Origin: Liolophura sinensis
Lineage: Eukaryota; Mollusca; Polyplacophora; Chitonida; Chitonidae
Assembly: GCF_032854445.1 (NCBI RefSeq)
Contig: NC_088301.1
Coordinates: 46,307,116-46,371,115 of the forward strand
Direction: 5' to 3'
DNA: 64,000 nt
Shown here: positions 35,216 through 48,306 of the stretch, one piece after another
Position numbering within the stretch: the stretch's first letter is position 1
Layout: the number at the start of each line of letters is the position of its first letter
The notes under the pieces: model-generated
Database searches by the model: none
Told to the model about the DNA's origin: nothing
The model's input: only the letters and a program-made list of their open reading frames with translations
Position numbers and translations under genes: made by a program

Positions 35216-37370
35216 CTGAACATGGATGGCTGCTTAAAAGTGGCTGTTCAGTTTAACGAGGAGCCTGGATTCAAAATGACACGAAAACTTATATCCATGA
35301 TGTGGATGAACCAACCTTCAAGAATGACTGAATGAATGATTTCTTGTTTGGCGCCACACTCATACTCATTCACTAGTTTAGAATATTAAGAAAGTATAAG
35401 GGTATTTGTACCATTATACAAAATGATCTTATAAATATGAACTATCAAGACGTTTCTCCAGACACGATCCAGACACTCAAACTATCGAGTATATAATAGT
35501 GTTTAAAGGAGAGGTATTGTATACAGAAATAATTACATTACCTATGAATTCAAAGATAAGGTTTTCTGATATAAACAATGAAGGGGTAAGGGGTTCAGCC
35601 CCGACCCGTGTCAAATTAGGGGAAGAGTTTTCACAGTGTAACCCTCAGGTGTTATATCTTCCCTGCAACGAGGCCGCCATACCTTTGGCGGCTCTGAATT
35701 TAGTGAACCTCCTGTATATACCGTCATCTAGCGAACTAAGAGGTGACAGTGGGCATAAGGTATAAACAGAAAACACCAAGCCAACATTATCGATCTTGGT
35801 GATTTAAAAACATAATAATAAAGAGACACGTATTCAGTTTACTCCGGTACTCCGTGATAGATCTGGTCGCCAAAAGTCGCCTAAGATATCTGATATTTCT
35901 GAACATCTGAATGAATGATATGGCTTAATGCCACTTGGGCAATATTTCAGCCATATCGTATAGCGAACCGGATATCTACAAAAGCTGATTTTCCACCGGC
36001 CCTTGAATCATCGCCTGTCCGGCTGGTATATAGTATAATTCATCTGCCTCAGCCAGGAAATGAATCTTTATGAACAATAAAACAAATAAACATATAGGGT
36101 TAATGTGTGATTTATCCCGGCTGAAACGAGTCTTCGCAGCTATCTGAAATATTAAAGGTTTACGCGGCTCGTGCCATCCTTTTACCCTCAAAAATTGGCC
36201 TAGACATTAGTTCAGCCTTCTGAGCTTTGTGAAAAAAGTAACAAAGAGGTCTAATATTTAATATATCCTGTCTTCCTATTATAATTGTAATCACCAGAAA
36301 TTGCCTAAAACGCGTATCTGGCTATCTGACATACCGTGGCTTCGGGGTGGGACCATTGCATACTGGTGTGGAGTATATATACTTCCGCTGCTTTAACCTT
36401 CCACCACAAATCGTAACCTTTGATCTAAACATTTGGTGATTTCCCGAACCTCACATAGGTCTCAAATAATACACCAGTTGTGTTGCTGAAAAAGCGGTCA
36501 TGACGCCCATCCAACCATCTTAATTTGATCTCAGGGTTTCTGGGGATAAGGCGACCCATGGACCTTCGTCTGGTGGACTGTTATCTTCTCTGGAAAATTC
36601 TAGAGTAAGTCAATATGGATGTCATAATTGCTATACTGGAGATGTACCTGTTACGTAACTACCAGTGGCAAAGCTATAAGTGAAAGACACAGAAGGATGT
36701 ACCTTCTTTACGATTTTTCAACCGGTACTATATCCATGTAGGCACATGCTTAAGAACAATAATGATTTTTCTCCATTCCCATTTTGAACATCACCAGGAC
36801 TGTCCATTGGCCAGAAATAACCCCTGTCGAACTATGCAACTGTCTGCAGGATGGCAGGATGTGACAACGCCTTATCCATGGTTGTTGTCGATAGTATCCC
36901 CATCCCAAGTTGAAGTGACTTGTTGTTAGCCGATTCCAGGTTAGCCACGTGACGATGTCCCCGGCGAAAGCGTTTCACATTCCGTGTCACGCTAGGTGCA
37001 TTTTGCACGGGATAATAAATATCACATGACATCGGTCGGAATTTCTAGCCCATAATTAGGCTAATTAAAGGATCGTACACTGCAATGTACGTTTCAATAA
37101 TGTGACGTATCCTACCCTGATACCAATCTGTTTAGTTTACCATGCATAAGAAAAATGCCGCAAAAATATGTTGATCATTTTCACTCTCTCAGACAAACAA
37201 CTGTTAAGGGCAAAGGTTTGAGAAATTGATATATTGGATTCGGATCGAATAGCTTTTCACTCACTTGAATAACCAAAAAGGTGTAAAATTTCGCTCTTTT
37301 GAGATATCTTACACACGATGATTGCAACAGATAATCATTTCTTAGCTAACAAATTAGTTTGTGGTTTTGA

Positions 37371-37430
37371 TTTACTTATTTATTTTATTGGCGTTTTATG
37401 CCGTGCTCAAGAATATTTCAGGGCATCATC
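37371..37430 (-). mobile_element. Truncated SINE tail fragment
   Basis: Only the 3' part of the same SINE remains (CTGAAATATTCTTGAGCACG, GCATAAAACGCCAATA, TAAA tail). Truncation of the 5' part is typical of reverse-transcribed insertions. Confidence 0.65.
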
Positions 37431-40400
37431 TTGAGACTTTCTAACAGCAAATGGTAAGTTCATGAGTTCATGTGAATAATTTAATCTTCATGAGGAATGT
37501 TAGTAGGCCTATATACAATGTAGACAATGACAAGTGGATACGCAGGCCAAATAGCATTACAATAGTAGCTCTACTTAGGTCTTCGGAATAATAATCATAT
37601 TTCAAAAAGTGATAATATGATGACGTAACAAGGACTGCCTGTACAATATCGAAAAGTGTGCCATACTGCAGCGAAAAAGAAAAGAGCACCCAGGTTTGGG
37701 CCGTTTCGGTTAAGGCTATCAAGAAGTTCTACGTGGTGCCCATACATACAAGGCTCTAATGTCTGTTCCGTCAAAGATTTCCATGCTTAATTTGTTTACG
37801 AATATTTGGAAGGAAAAGGTCATCTGTCATTGAGAAAACTAAGCCGTTAACTGTTAACGTGTTGGTGCAAATTTCATTTCAGCGATCTGGAACTTTTTAG
37901 TACTCGCTGTAAGGATTTAGCACTTTAGACCATAAATCTCACACTTGATATTAATAGCTTCAGATTTTATCTGGATTTTCCTATGAGAAATATATCCTTA
38001 ACCGGGTTAAGAGCCTCACTGATGATTTCTTGGCCACGATGGATCTTTTAGGGAGAAAGGATAATGTTAATGTTCACATCACAAGAAAACCCCCCATTTT
38101 ATGACATCAATAAACCAGGCTGTATATCTTAGATCATCTGAGTTGCAGGTTGAATTCAGTGAAATGTGCAACCTGAAGTCGAATTTGGATTCCGCCTGCC
38201 TGGAGTGTCAACAATGCATGTTCTTACTCTACTGAAAACAGATGTATGCTTTCCATTTGAATGTTGTCAGTATTTTTTTATTTATGCATTGATTATTTGA
38301 GAATAGGTCTTGTTATCCATTTAGTAGGTTTTATGATCGGGTGACACGGATGGCGGGTTTGACACTGTATAAAGTTCGAAAGCGGCATTTCTTTATGGTG
38401 TTAAGTTTTAACTTCATATATAAGACATTCTGAAGTTTCAGATGATATTCCACATGTAGTTAAGACTGAGTTTGTAGTTAAATTCCAGCAATACTTAAAA
38501 CAATAGTATAACGATATTTAAAAAATGATACTTTATCTTGTGTACATTTAAATATTAGCACAGGTGTACTGTATTTATACACCGTACGCACGTAGTACAT
38601 CTCCCACTGCGCATGAATGAAGCTGTCACTCAGTGAGTTTCACGCAGCGGCAAAGATCTAGTGACCTGATATAAACCTGTGGTATTTAATCATGTAATTT
38701 AAAATGGATGAAAGGAATATTTTGATGTGGAGAACAGGTATCTACTATTTTTTTTCAGTATGTGCATTTGCTGGCTGAAACAGTTTTTAAGCGAGCCGTG
38801 TTTCTTGAAGTCATTCAAACTGATTGAACTCAATGGGCAATAAAACATTAACATGAAGTACATACGTGCATGTGTCTTATGGACGACCATTAAACACTAC
38901 CCAGTAGGAAAGCGATTTGTTGATGAACACATTCATATGTTTGGCTTGAAATAGCTCGTTTCAGTTCCGCATTTTGAATGACAAAGACCTAATGGGATTT
39001 CACTGATCACTATATTGTCAGAGCAGAATTCAGTGGTTCAATTTTACTTGGCTGAAAGACGTAAAAAAAATTAAATAGTATCATTTCCTTTATAGTGTTT
39101 AATGATCTTTAATTTAATGTATAAAGCATGCTACTGTTTTCTTGCTAAGAAACAAATAAACTAAATCCTTCGGTTTTACAAACATCAAATGACATGTTTT
39201 TTGTTTTCATCAGTAGCCGAAATAATTCGAAAAGCTCGTGCATTTGGATAATGGCAGCCTTTCATAGTAATTCGCAAGCACATCTTACCTATATATTCAT
39301 GAACAGTATCAAGTACACCGACATTACAGCTCTTCTGAATTAGTACAATTCCCGGAAATCGGGCGTCTTGCACCGGATATAAGGGAGTACGTTACAACAG
39401 GCATATTTATATAACGGGTGGAATTTTGTCCCTATTTCCGTTAATATCTGTAATCTTTCGGAGAGAAACAAATACTGGCATTAAGGACATTTCAAGGATT
39501 ATGGAGGTTTTATTAAAGTGTGACAAAGAACAAAAAATGAGAAATGTTCATGATGTCACGTCAGTTATAGCAGTGAAAGATAGATCGCGAAAACAGGTAA
39601 AATTTTAACCAATGGAATAGCCTGCAACTGTTGTGGTGGAGGCTGATCTCTGTCAGACAGGCGGTTAATATGATGGGGCTGTACGGCAGCTGGAGACGCA
39701 ATTACGTGGGGATCGATCCGAAATTATTTCTCGTCTTAATTCAGCGCTCAATGTCCTAGCCTTGACCAAACGTTAAGTGTCATCTGTTAGATAGAAGACA
39801 AATCAATGCTGGCTGTTGCACATCTCAAACTAATGCGATCCGCTAAAGTATTTAGCCCGAAGGAAATCTCTTATACAACGGGAAGCCGTTAACTCACACT
39901 ATTCGTATGCGACACAGGGATATATATCCTGCATTTCACTGCGATTTCTTTCTTATGGCTGTTTACCGAAATGTCCTCGTGGTGGTAAAGACTAAATTCA
40001 CATCAGTTGGGAATTTGCCAAGATTTTGTCCGCTGCACCACCAAATTAAGATTGTTGGCAGTATTTTCTTTTCAGAATATGTGTCTCTGGACGTGGCAAG
40101 ATTATCTTTGAAATGAAGATTCATTCGGACTGTTCCTATAATTGTGTAGTAATTATATACCTTCATTTCGTGCACTTCATTTCCAGAAGATTTAATGTTT
40201 GATGAAAAAGCCCTGAAAAGATTAACGTTAATTTTATTTACAAACAGAATACCCCATCTTGTAGTTAATGTCTTAAACCTTCTGATGGAACAGTGGAACT
40301 ATATCATTCAGATGTTATTTATCATCTCGGAAAAGAAATCTTTTTTCATTGCTGGTAATGTATAATACATTAACTATAATTTCATCTAAAAACTTATTTG

Positions 40401-41171
40401 TAAATAACTGAAACAGCAGTGCAATATGTATTCAAAAGGCGGGTTAAATCCTGGCCTTGGACAAGGATTTCCTGGATTAGCCCGGCTTATTGTTCTTGGG
40501 ACCTTGGTGACGTTAAGCAGTCGACAGCTCCTGTAGGATTGTTTGTGCTGTCTTACGTACCTCTTGTCTTCCATCAATCTGAGTGCAAATCTGCACGCCA
40601 CATGTGCTAAAGTTGGTCAGTAACTTGTCAAAAGTTAGTAGTTTACCTCGGGTAGTCCGCGTTCTATAAATAAATAAATAGTTAAATATGTTTTCATTTC
40701 AAAAGCTTTGTAAAATTTTTTATTTATAGTGTTTATATCTTGTATTCTGAATGCCAATCCAATTGCCAGGAACATTAACCAAAAACATCCTGACGTATAG
40801 TTAGATAAGGGCTTTCCGGGGAAAAGGTGTCAGCCACAAGTATATGGCTGCAGAACGAGAACATAAACATACTGCGATAAACATCTGGCTGAAAATTATA
40901 TAGAGGTGACAGTATCGTGGTTGAGCCAAAGCCATTTGAAGAGAATGTATTTGTTGTTGTTAACCCTTTAACACTGCGGATAAACCCAAATTGGTCACCA
41001 TGGAAAAGCTTATGAAAAAAACAGTGATGCTCTGAGTCCGTGTCGCTGAAAATATATTGTCAGACTGCAGCCCTTGTCAACGTGTAAATCCACCAGATAA
41101 TACTTGATTTGCTTATAGTTTGTTTATATATCTGTTTATTTTGATTGCTGTTTAAAACCAAACTGAAATAT

Positions 41172-41177
41172 TTTATT
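41172..41177 (-). promoter_or_regulatory. First AATAAA after the CNBD2-like stop codon
   Basis: AATAAA on the minus strand, immediately beyond the satellite. If used, the 3' untranslated region would be about 1.4 kb and consist mostly of the satellite. An earlier, variant signal is possible. Confidence 0.25.
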
Positions 41178-41186
41178 TTAACTATT

Positions 41187-42050
41187 TATGAGTTTAATCG
41201 TTTCTCCTTATGTAAACCTTACAGATCACCGCTGAGAATACAGTCTGGCAAACATGAGTTTAATCGTTTCTCCTTATGTACACCCCGCAGATCACCGCTG
41301 AGAATATAGTATGTCAAACAGGAGTTTAATCGTTCCTCCTTAACTAACCCCGCAGATCACCGCTGAGAATATAGTATGTCAGACATGAGTTTAATCGTTC
41401 CTCCTTAACTAACCCCGCAGATCACCGCTGAGAATATAGTATGTCAGACATGAGTTTAATCGTTCCTCCTTAACTAACCCCGCAGATCACCGCTGAGAAT
41501 ATAGTATGTCAAACAGGAGTTTAATCGTTCCTCCTTAACTAACCCCGCAGATCACCGCTGAGAATATAGTATGTCAGACATGAGTTTAATCGTTTCTCGT
41601 TATGTAAACCCCACAGATCACCGCTGAGAATATAGTCTGGCAAACATGAGTTTAATCGTTTCTCCTTATGTACACCCCGCAGATCACCGCTGAGAATATA
41701 GTATGTCAAACAGGAGTTTAATCGTTTCTCCTTATGTAAACCCCACAGATCATCGCTGAGAATATAGTATGTCAAACAGGAGTTTAATCGTTCCTCCTTA
41801 ACTAACCCCGCAGATCACCGCTGAGAATATAGTATGTCAGACATGAGTTTAATCGTTTCTCCTTATGTAAACCCCACAGATCATCGCTGAGAATATAGTC
41901 TGGCAAACATGAGTTTAATCGTTTCTCCTTATGTAAACCTCGCAGATCACCGCTGAGAATATAGTCTGTCAAACATTAGTTTAATCGTTTCTCCTTATGT
42001 AAACCCCACAGATCACCGCCGTGAATATAGTCTGTCAAACACCGCTGAGA
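41187..42050. repeat. Tandem satellite, unit 65-66 bp, about 13 copies
   Basis: Unit beginning AGTTTAATCGTTTCTCCTTA and continuing through GCAGATCACCGCTGAGAATATA. Successive starts at 41191, 41257, 41323, 41388, 41453, 41518, 41583, 41649, 41715, 41781, 41846, 41912 and 41978 give a period of 65 or 66. Two sub-variants exist: TTTCTCCTTATGTAAACC (66 bp) and TTCCTCCTTAACTAACC (65 bp). The 66 bp form is 22 codons, so minus-strand reading frames with a repeated peptide arise, but the 65 bp units break them. Confidence 0.95.
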
Positions 42051-42575
42051 ATATAGCCTGTTAAACAGCATCATAAGTCTTTATCCACGAGCGAAAAACC
42101 GACGGACCACCACTGGGAGTAGCGGTATTAGGGTTTGCCCTTGTGTGAACCCCGCAGATCATCACTGGGAATGTAGTTTGAGTGTAAACGCCACAGATCG
42201 CGCTTGTCCATGTGTAAACCCCTCAGATGACAGTTCAGATTATAATCTGTTAAACTGTAGCGTTTGTCCATGTGTAAACCCGACACATCACGGATGTCCA
42301 TGTGTAAACCCTGCAGATCACGGTTCAGAATATAGTCTGTCATTGAGTAAACCCTACAGATCACCCGCAATCGCGGAGTATATAATCTGTTAAGAAGCAT
42401 CATACATGTAAGTCTTTGTGCATGCGTAAAACCTCCGGATATCCGCCAGAAGCAGGGATTTTAGGGTATGTACAGCCCACTAGTCGTGGCTGAGAACATA
42501 CTATAGTGTCAAACAGCCAGGTTAGGGTTTTTGCCTTATGTAAACCCTGCAGATCACGGTTGTGAAAATAGTCCG
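42051..42575. repeat. Degenerate flank of the 65-66 bp satellite
   Basis: Scrambled, partly higher-order units sharing TGTAAACCC, GCAGATCAC and AGTCTGTCAAAC with the ordered array, with unequal spacing. They run up to the last exon of the CNBD2-like gene. Older, diverged units at an array edge are expected for unequal exchange. Confidence 0.75.
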
Positions 42576-42752
42576 TCAAACTGCAGCATAACGGCCTCCC
42601 CGTGGATAGCGAGACCTTGCGTCATTGACATCAACTTTTTTAAACTTCAGGTTTTGGAGAGATTCTCTGAGAGAAACTTTTCTCGTCTGCTCCCACGTAA
42701 TGTCAGCCTCAAGCGCTGCCTGCAGTTTATTCTCTGATGGGAAGGCAATGAC
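42576..42752 (-). CDS. CNBD2-like: CNBD2-like last exon, stop codon at the satellite margin
   Basis: 58 codons ([20 protein letters not shown], then [10 protein letters not shown] and onward), then TGA at 42578-42576. The last residues (RGGRYAAV) and the stop correspond to bases that align with the degenerate edge of the neighbouring satellite: GTCAAACTGCAGCATAACGG here against GTTAAACAGCATCATAAGTC at 42059-42078. The extreme C-terminus may therefore be repeat-derived. Confidence 0.82.
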   Translation of the reverse strand, partial: VIAFPSENKLQAALEADITWEQTRKVSLRESLQNLKFKKVDVNDARSRYPRGGRYAAV

Positions 42753-45700
42753 CTGCAACGAAAGCCACAATTAACTCACATTTGCTATGGAAATAGTACA
42801 TTTCCTCAATACCTCATACAAGTGCTTCATTCTAAACAACCCACCCGCCTATTAGGGTATCTAGAAACACACTGTTAAGTGGTATTATAAGATCCTAAAT
42901 CACAAGACTACACTTGCAGTTTTTGACAGAAAAAAAACGGCGTTTCAAAGTGTTCCAAGGTTGCAATGAGTACATTTTTATGTTCTGGTTCTGGACAGAG
43001 ATATTGCCGTGGGGTGAGTTTGGAGTTCACAAAAGGCATTGGTCGGCCATTGTGCTAGAAGCCCCCTATCGGATTTGAAGACCACTCTTGTATCGATGAT
43101 GAGAGTAGTTAAATCGGCTTACCTCGCTCCTTAACTTTCGAATAAGGGAGTCTGAGGCATGCTCTAGGTAAAACTTCTTATTGATCAGGACCATCTCAGC
43201 CCCGTTGCTGACCAAACACATGCTGGGTTGATGCTGGTAGACGAGTTCGTGGAGGCCCTGTTAGAAATCAATTTAACACCCGACTTAACCCCGTGTCCCG
43301 GAGGAGAAGCTGTGCTATAAATCAGAACCACCCCATTCTCCAACGTGCTACACAAATCCTTGATGGCAAGCCACTGGGCTCCCCAAAACGACCTGGTAAC
43401 GGCTTGGAAGGTATATCCTCAACACAACGACAATCACCAAAACGCCGCATAAAAATTTGAATGGAATATCTTTATGTCTCCTTGCCACGCGTGACATATT
43501 ATTGAACCCTAAATTTACGGTAAAAATCAAGAAATTCATACATATTCGAAAAAGAGGATTTGCATTTTAATATGCTTAAAAGAAATGTGAAATGTTCAGT
43601 ATATTTAAATCAATGATTGATCAATACTTACAAACACTTCTCCCTTTGTAAGTGTCCCTACAGTCACAAATATTGAATTTTCCCTGAAGTTATATTCCTG
43701 AAAACAGTATATGGCATAAAAATCTTAATCGCAAGCTAAATACTTTTTACCTACAGAAATGTGAATTGAAAGTGTGTTGCATGTGGGCATATTTTACACT
43801 TTTCTAGGGTTCAGCGTTTTTCTGTATCTATCACAGATGAAATTTTCACTTTCCAACGTAGTTCTATACATGAAAGGTAGAACAATATGATTACAGTGAC
43901 AAGATGACATCGGTTACATAACGAGGATCGGCTGTTAACAGGTATACTGACATAATGTCTTTGCTCGATCTGTATTGTATTTTGAAAAAAATTAATATTC
44001 TTTAACCGGTACACTATTTAGTTTTTACTGAACCAATTTACCGTTTCAAAGACGCGATACTAGACATAGGACGACATAGCTGGAATGCTATACCTGTGGC
44101 AGCTGTTTAACGTTGATGGCTCCCCTCCGCACCAGGTCCCTACTTTCGCGGTCGCCATTGCCAGGATGTCTTAGCAACAGACCCTCCTTAAATGAGGTAA
44201 AATCTTCAGTATCTACAGAGGAAGGCACCTCTTTAAAGCAATGTCCAAAACATATCAAGACTCACTTTTGGAAAGCACGCAATTTAAGTTAACAGCCCAT
44301 ATTATGTCATATCACAACATATTTAATTACGGTCAACCTCGAATTAATCGGCAATTCTGCCAGAGTTAAGATTAAGGAATCAGGTTACCAGAGTCAATGA
44401 ACATTTGTGACCGGTGAAAAGCAGAAGAAAAAAACACCCACCTTCACCCGTTTGACTAGTATTCTTCATTTGCCTGATTCGGTTGGATACACCCATATGT
44501 GGCTTCTGGAATATAAGTAACTCATTGTAAATCCACGGTAGAGGATCAATTGTTGTCGCCTCTTAACATTCATCATATACCTGATATACGGTAACGTTAT
44601 CTGAAATCAAGTGACACATTTTTAGCTAAGTCACATGCAATGCAGGTACCTTTTCCTCTGGTATCACTTCGGTCTTTTTTATACATAATTTCAAATCTCC
44701 CAAAAATATTTGAACGCTGACGCATGAAATTTTGAAGCAAACTTGTTCAAGTACATGAAGGGAAGTCAGTAACCACGGACCAGTTGTTATACTTATTAAG
44801 AAGACCAAAGGTGGAATCAAGAATTTATTTATTCTTTTGACTGGTGTTTTATGCCGTACTCAAGAATATTTCATTAATACGACGGCGGCCAGTATTATGA
44901 TGGGGGGAACCGGACAGAACCTGAGGGAAAACCACGACCATCCGCAGGTTGCTGTAGGACCATCTCAAATACGGCCGGAGAGGAAGCCAGCATGAGCTAG
45001 AATTGACTTGGAATCAGCAAGATTAGCATAATCGTAAGATAGTTATGTATATATGTATTGTTAATTCGACAACAAGACTACCCTGCATACCTCCATTTGA
45101 AGTTCACTGAAGTTGTTATATAACTGGATGACTATGGTGTATTAATAGGTCTAAAAGGAAATAGTAAATCCTTTGTGACACTGCTCTCTGAAGATTAAAT
45201 ATTCACTGGCATTTTAAAGATAAATCATTTCTCGAAAGCGAGATTTGTACAAACCTGAGAGACAAGACGCTCCAAATGTGACTTCTCCCTTTCTGGTTTT
45301 CTTTTCAGCATATCCGATGGCTGCAATTCAGAACACCGTAGTAGGCCTATCATAACATGAAACTACTGATGAATGTATTATAATTACATAGCCAAGGCTT
45401 AATAATTTGTAAGTCGTTCATATCAATTGTCAAAGAACATTGTATATTCTAAATTCTAATTAACCTTGAGAATAAAGGACTATATGGGTAGTTCTGCTAC
45501 AAAAGCGAGTAGTATGTTTCCTCCATCGAACTCAAATCCACCCACGTGTTTTAAACTTCCAACATTGGTAAATGTGTAATGGGGTTAACCTGATGAATAA
45601 CGCTGTGAATAAGTAATTGCCTGTTCTCTGAACTATCAAGAATGTGGACTTTTTATCTTGTGTCACACATCTTGCACGTCATTCTTGTTTTCACATTACA

Positions 45701-47656
45701 AGAAGATCAGCTGTAATCTACAGCCAATTTATCTGGTTCAGCCTGATTTTGTACATGTTGTTGTTGAACGTGCCATAGCTTTCTACTCTTACTGCAAAGG
45801 TTGGTTTAAGATCAACACGACATAATTTGTGCGTCGAAACACACATGCGTACACCAGCCGTCAACCAATAAGGACGTTCCGGGTCGATAATCAAGGACAA
45901 TTCCCAAAAGACATAAAGTATTTTATTTATTTATTTATTTGATTGGTGTTTTACGCCGTACTCAAGAATATTTCACTGGTACGAATTATGGTGGGAGGAA
46001 ACCGGGCAGAGCCCGGGGGAAACCCACGACAATCCGCAGGTTGCTGGAAGACCTTCCCACTTACGGCCGGAAAGGAAGCCAGCATGAGCTGAAAAGACAT
46101 TAGGTAATACGTATACCTGGATTCCATTTGGAAGTAGGTGTTCACAAAACTGTTGATTGTATCATCAGTTTGATCATGGAAAGACATTAAGTAATGCGTA
46201 TACTTGGATTCCATGGGGAAGTAGGTGTTCACAAAACTGATGATTGTATCATGACGTAGTTTATTGATAAACATCAGTGACCTGTTCAGATGACCGCTGA
46301 ATCACTGACTGATAGCATCACCTGCATCTGAACTTCATCTTTAGACTCAAATTAAATCAGACTTAATGACCACACACGTGAATTCAAGAAATTTTCAAGT
46401 TATACAGATTACGAAATCAAATACAGATTTTAATGTGTCAGCTGACGAAAGTAATAAGACTAAATAAGATGAACGCATTAACAGTACTAAGAGGATTCAA
46501 ATTACGTTCATCTTGAGTGATGGTGCAGCAGAGCTAATGCTGGTCATGTTAACACCTACGCTAAAGTCGGCTTCACACGACATGTGGGGATATTGCAGGC
46601 TAGATACTTTGTAATTTTATGTCAAAGCCAAACACAAAATTGGTTCTAAGTATACCATTCTTGATGGAAATTTCCTTTGAAAATGCAACTAGGTTTGAAA
46701 ATTGCCCGTTTCGGGGTTTCCTTAGCCACTTTTATTCAGTTTTAAGTAAGTTATAGTGGCGAACTTTTAGATGATGTGAAACTAGGAAATACTGTTTATA
46801 TACACCGAAATTTCCACTTGCTCATATATTGAAAATTGAGTCCACGCCATCGCTGAAATGGCAAATATCAGGTTTCAGGTTTACTTTGGTAATTAATCCC
46901 CGTCACATTTTTAACTAGTTGGCACTTCCAATTCGATATAAAATTTTATTTCTGTCATTCTATGTTGTTCTAAGCGGCAGTAGTAGAAAGAATAAAACTG
47001 CACGAGAATTCTTCATTCTTCACCTCTACACATTGTTCAAGCACAATTTTAAAAAAAGAAATTCAATATAAATCTCACCTCTCGTCTTGCCAAAAGTTTG
47101 GCGTAAGATTCGTCAGTCCTAATGTTGATCTCTGGTACAAAGTGTCGCAGACGATGATTTTCTTGAGCGACTTTTTCAATTTGTTTTTCCAGTTTTAAAT
47201 GCAGTAGTTGTTCATGGGTCAAGTATTTTGGATCTTCGTGGCGTAGTTTTTCTAAAACTGAAATTGGTATTTGCCAATAGGCAACAACGATAACAATTTA
47301 CAATTAAACATATGAATACCATTATCTTACTTAATAATTTGGATGGCAAAAGTAATCACCCATTTTCTGTACACTAGATACAAGATTTAACTTAAAAACC
47401 TTGACGTGAATTTTACAACAGACTTTTTAAGATGGTTCTTTTCATATCTTAACACAATACATAAAAAAGTAACACAAACCGAATGTGTTACTTACTTTGT
47501 TCACGAAACTCTTGCATTTTTGGGGGTGGTTTAACTTTTGTCTTCACAGCCTTCTTCAGCAACTTTAAAACCTCACAACTGCCCTGGAATGGGAATATAC
47601 ATATAAATACACTGCTCATTTTTAGTGCGTGATCACAAATTTGCTCTATACATTTA

Positions 47657-47725
<69 letters not shown>

Positions 47726-48212
47726 CTATTTCTTCAAAATTTATATCTGTAATTCTAAATTCGAACAACAATATTGTGTTTCTTTTTTCTCACATGGTTA
47801 GACCATCTAATGAACAACCTACTCATGTCTACATTTCCATAAGGCTGGTAAAGAAATGTAATATTCTACTTTCAACACCACTATTATCTGCCCCAAATTT
47901 TAGAACAATTAAGGTAATTTAGGTTTTATCACGTCACATGATGTATACGTGAGTTAATCAGAAATTGTATTCCACTTGTTTGGCCTAATGTCGTACTGCT
48001 TACTTCAGTCTCACGAGAAATCAAAGGTAAACAATTCTTGAGAATCCCATTCATCACCATATATGCTGTACGATTTACTTAATGTCGCAAGTTCATGATC
48101 CACAGCTGACTGCCCTCGCATCTATTTAAATGTCTATCACAATTGTATATTTTCATTTGTTTAACTGGATCACATATATATACACATTTGTCAACACAGA
48201 TTGAGATCTGTG

Positions 48213-48306
<94 letters not shown>

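Larger units (their letters stand above)
27841..41170. other. Intergenic region between the two genes
   Basis: Contains R1 copies (29.3-29.8 kb), the candidate orphan exon at 33 kb, transposon copy 2 (34.6-35.2 kb), an R3 fragment (35.9 kb) and a SINE fragment (37.4 kb). A run of 12 G is at 34377-34388. Non-repetitive, compositionally balanced blocks at 33300-33720 and 39600-39870 could be conserved regulatory DNA. No other gene is supported. Confidence 0.45.

Noticed and set aside
37468-37722. Hydrophobic minus-strand frame of 84 codons with a strong acceptor-like site
   Set aside because: T-rich DNA gives hydrophobic frames and pyrimidine-AG sites by chance; no second border or family likeness.
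41187-42050. Regularly spaced repeats that could suggest a CRISPR array
   Set aside because: The whole 65-66 bp unit is repeated with no unique spacers, no cas genes are present, and the genome is eukaryotic.
41539-42403. Minus-strand frames of 78 and 91 codons with a repeated peptide
   Set aside because: They are translations of the satellite; mixed 65 and 66 bp units break the frame.
46091-46265. Duplicated 29-residue repeat as an extra exon pair in the CNBD2-like gene
   Set aside because: Exons 13 and 14 already join in phase 0, and the possible donors in the repeat leave phase 2.
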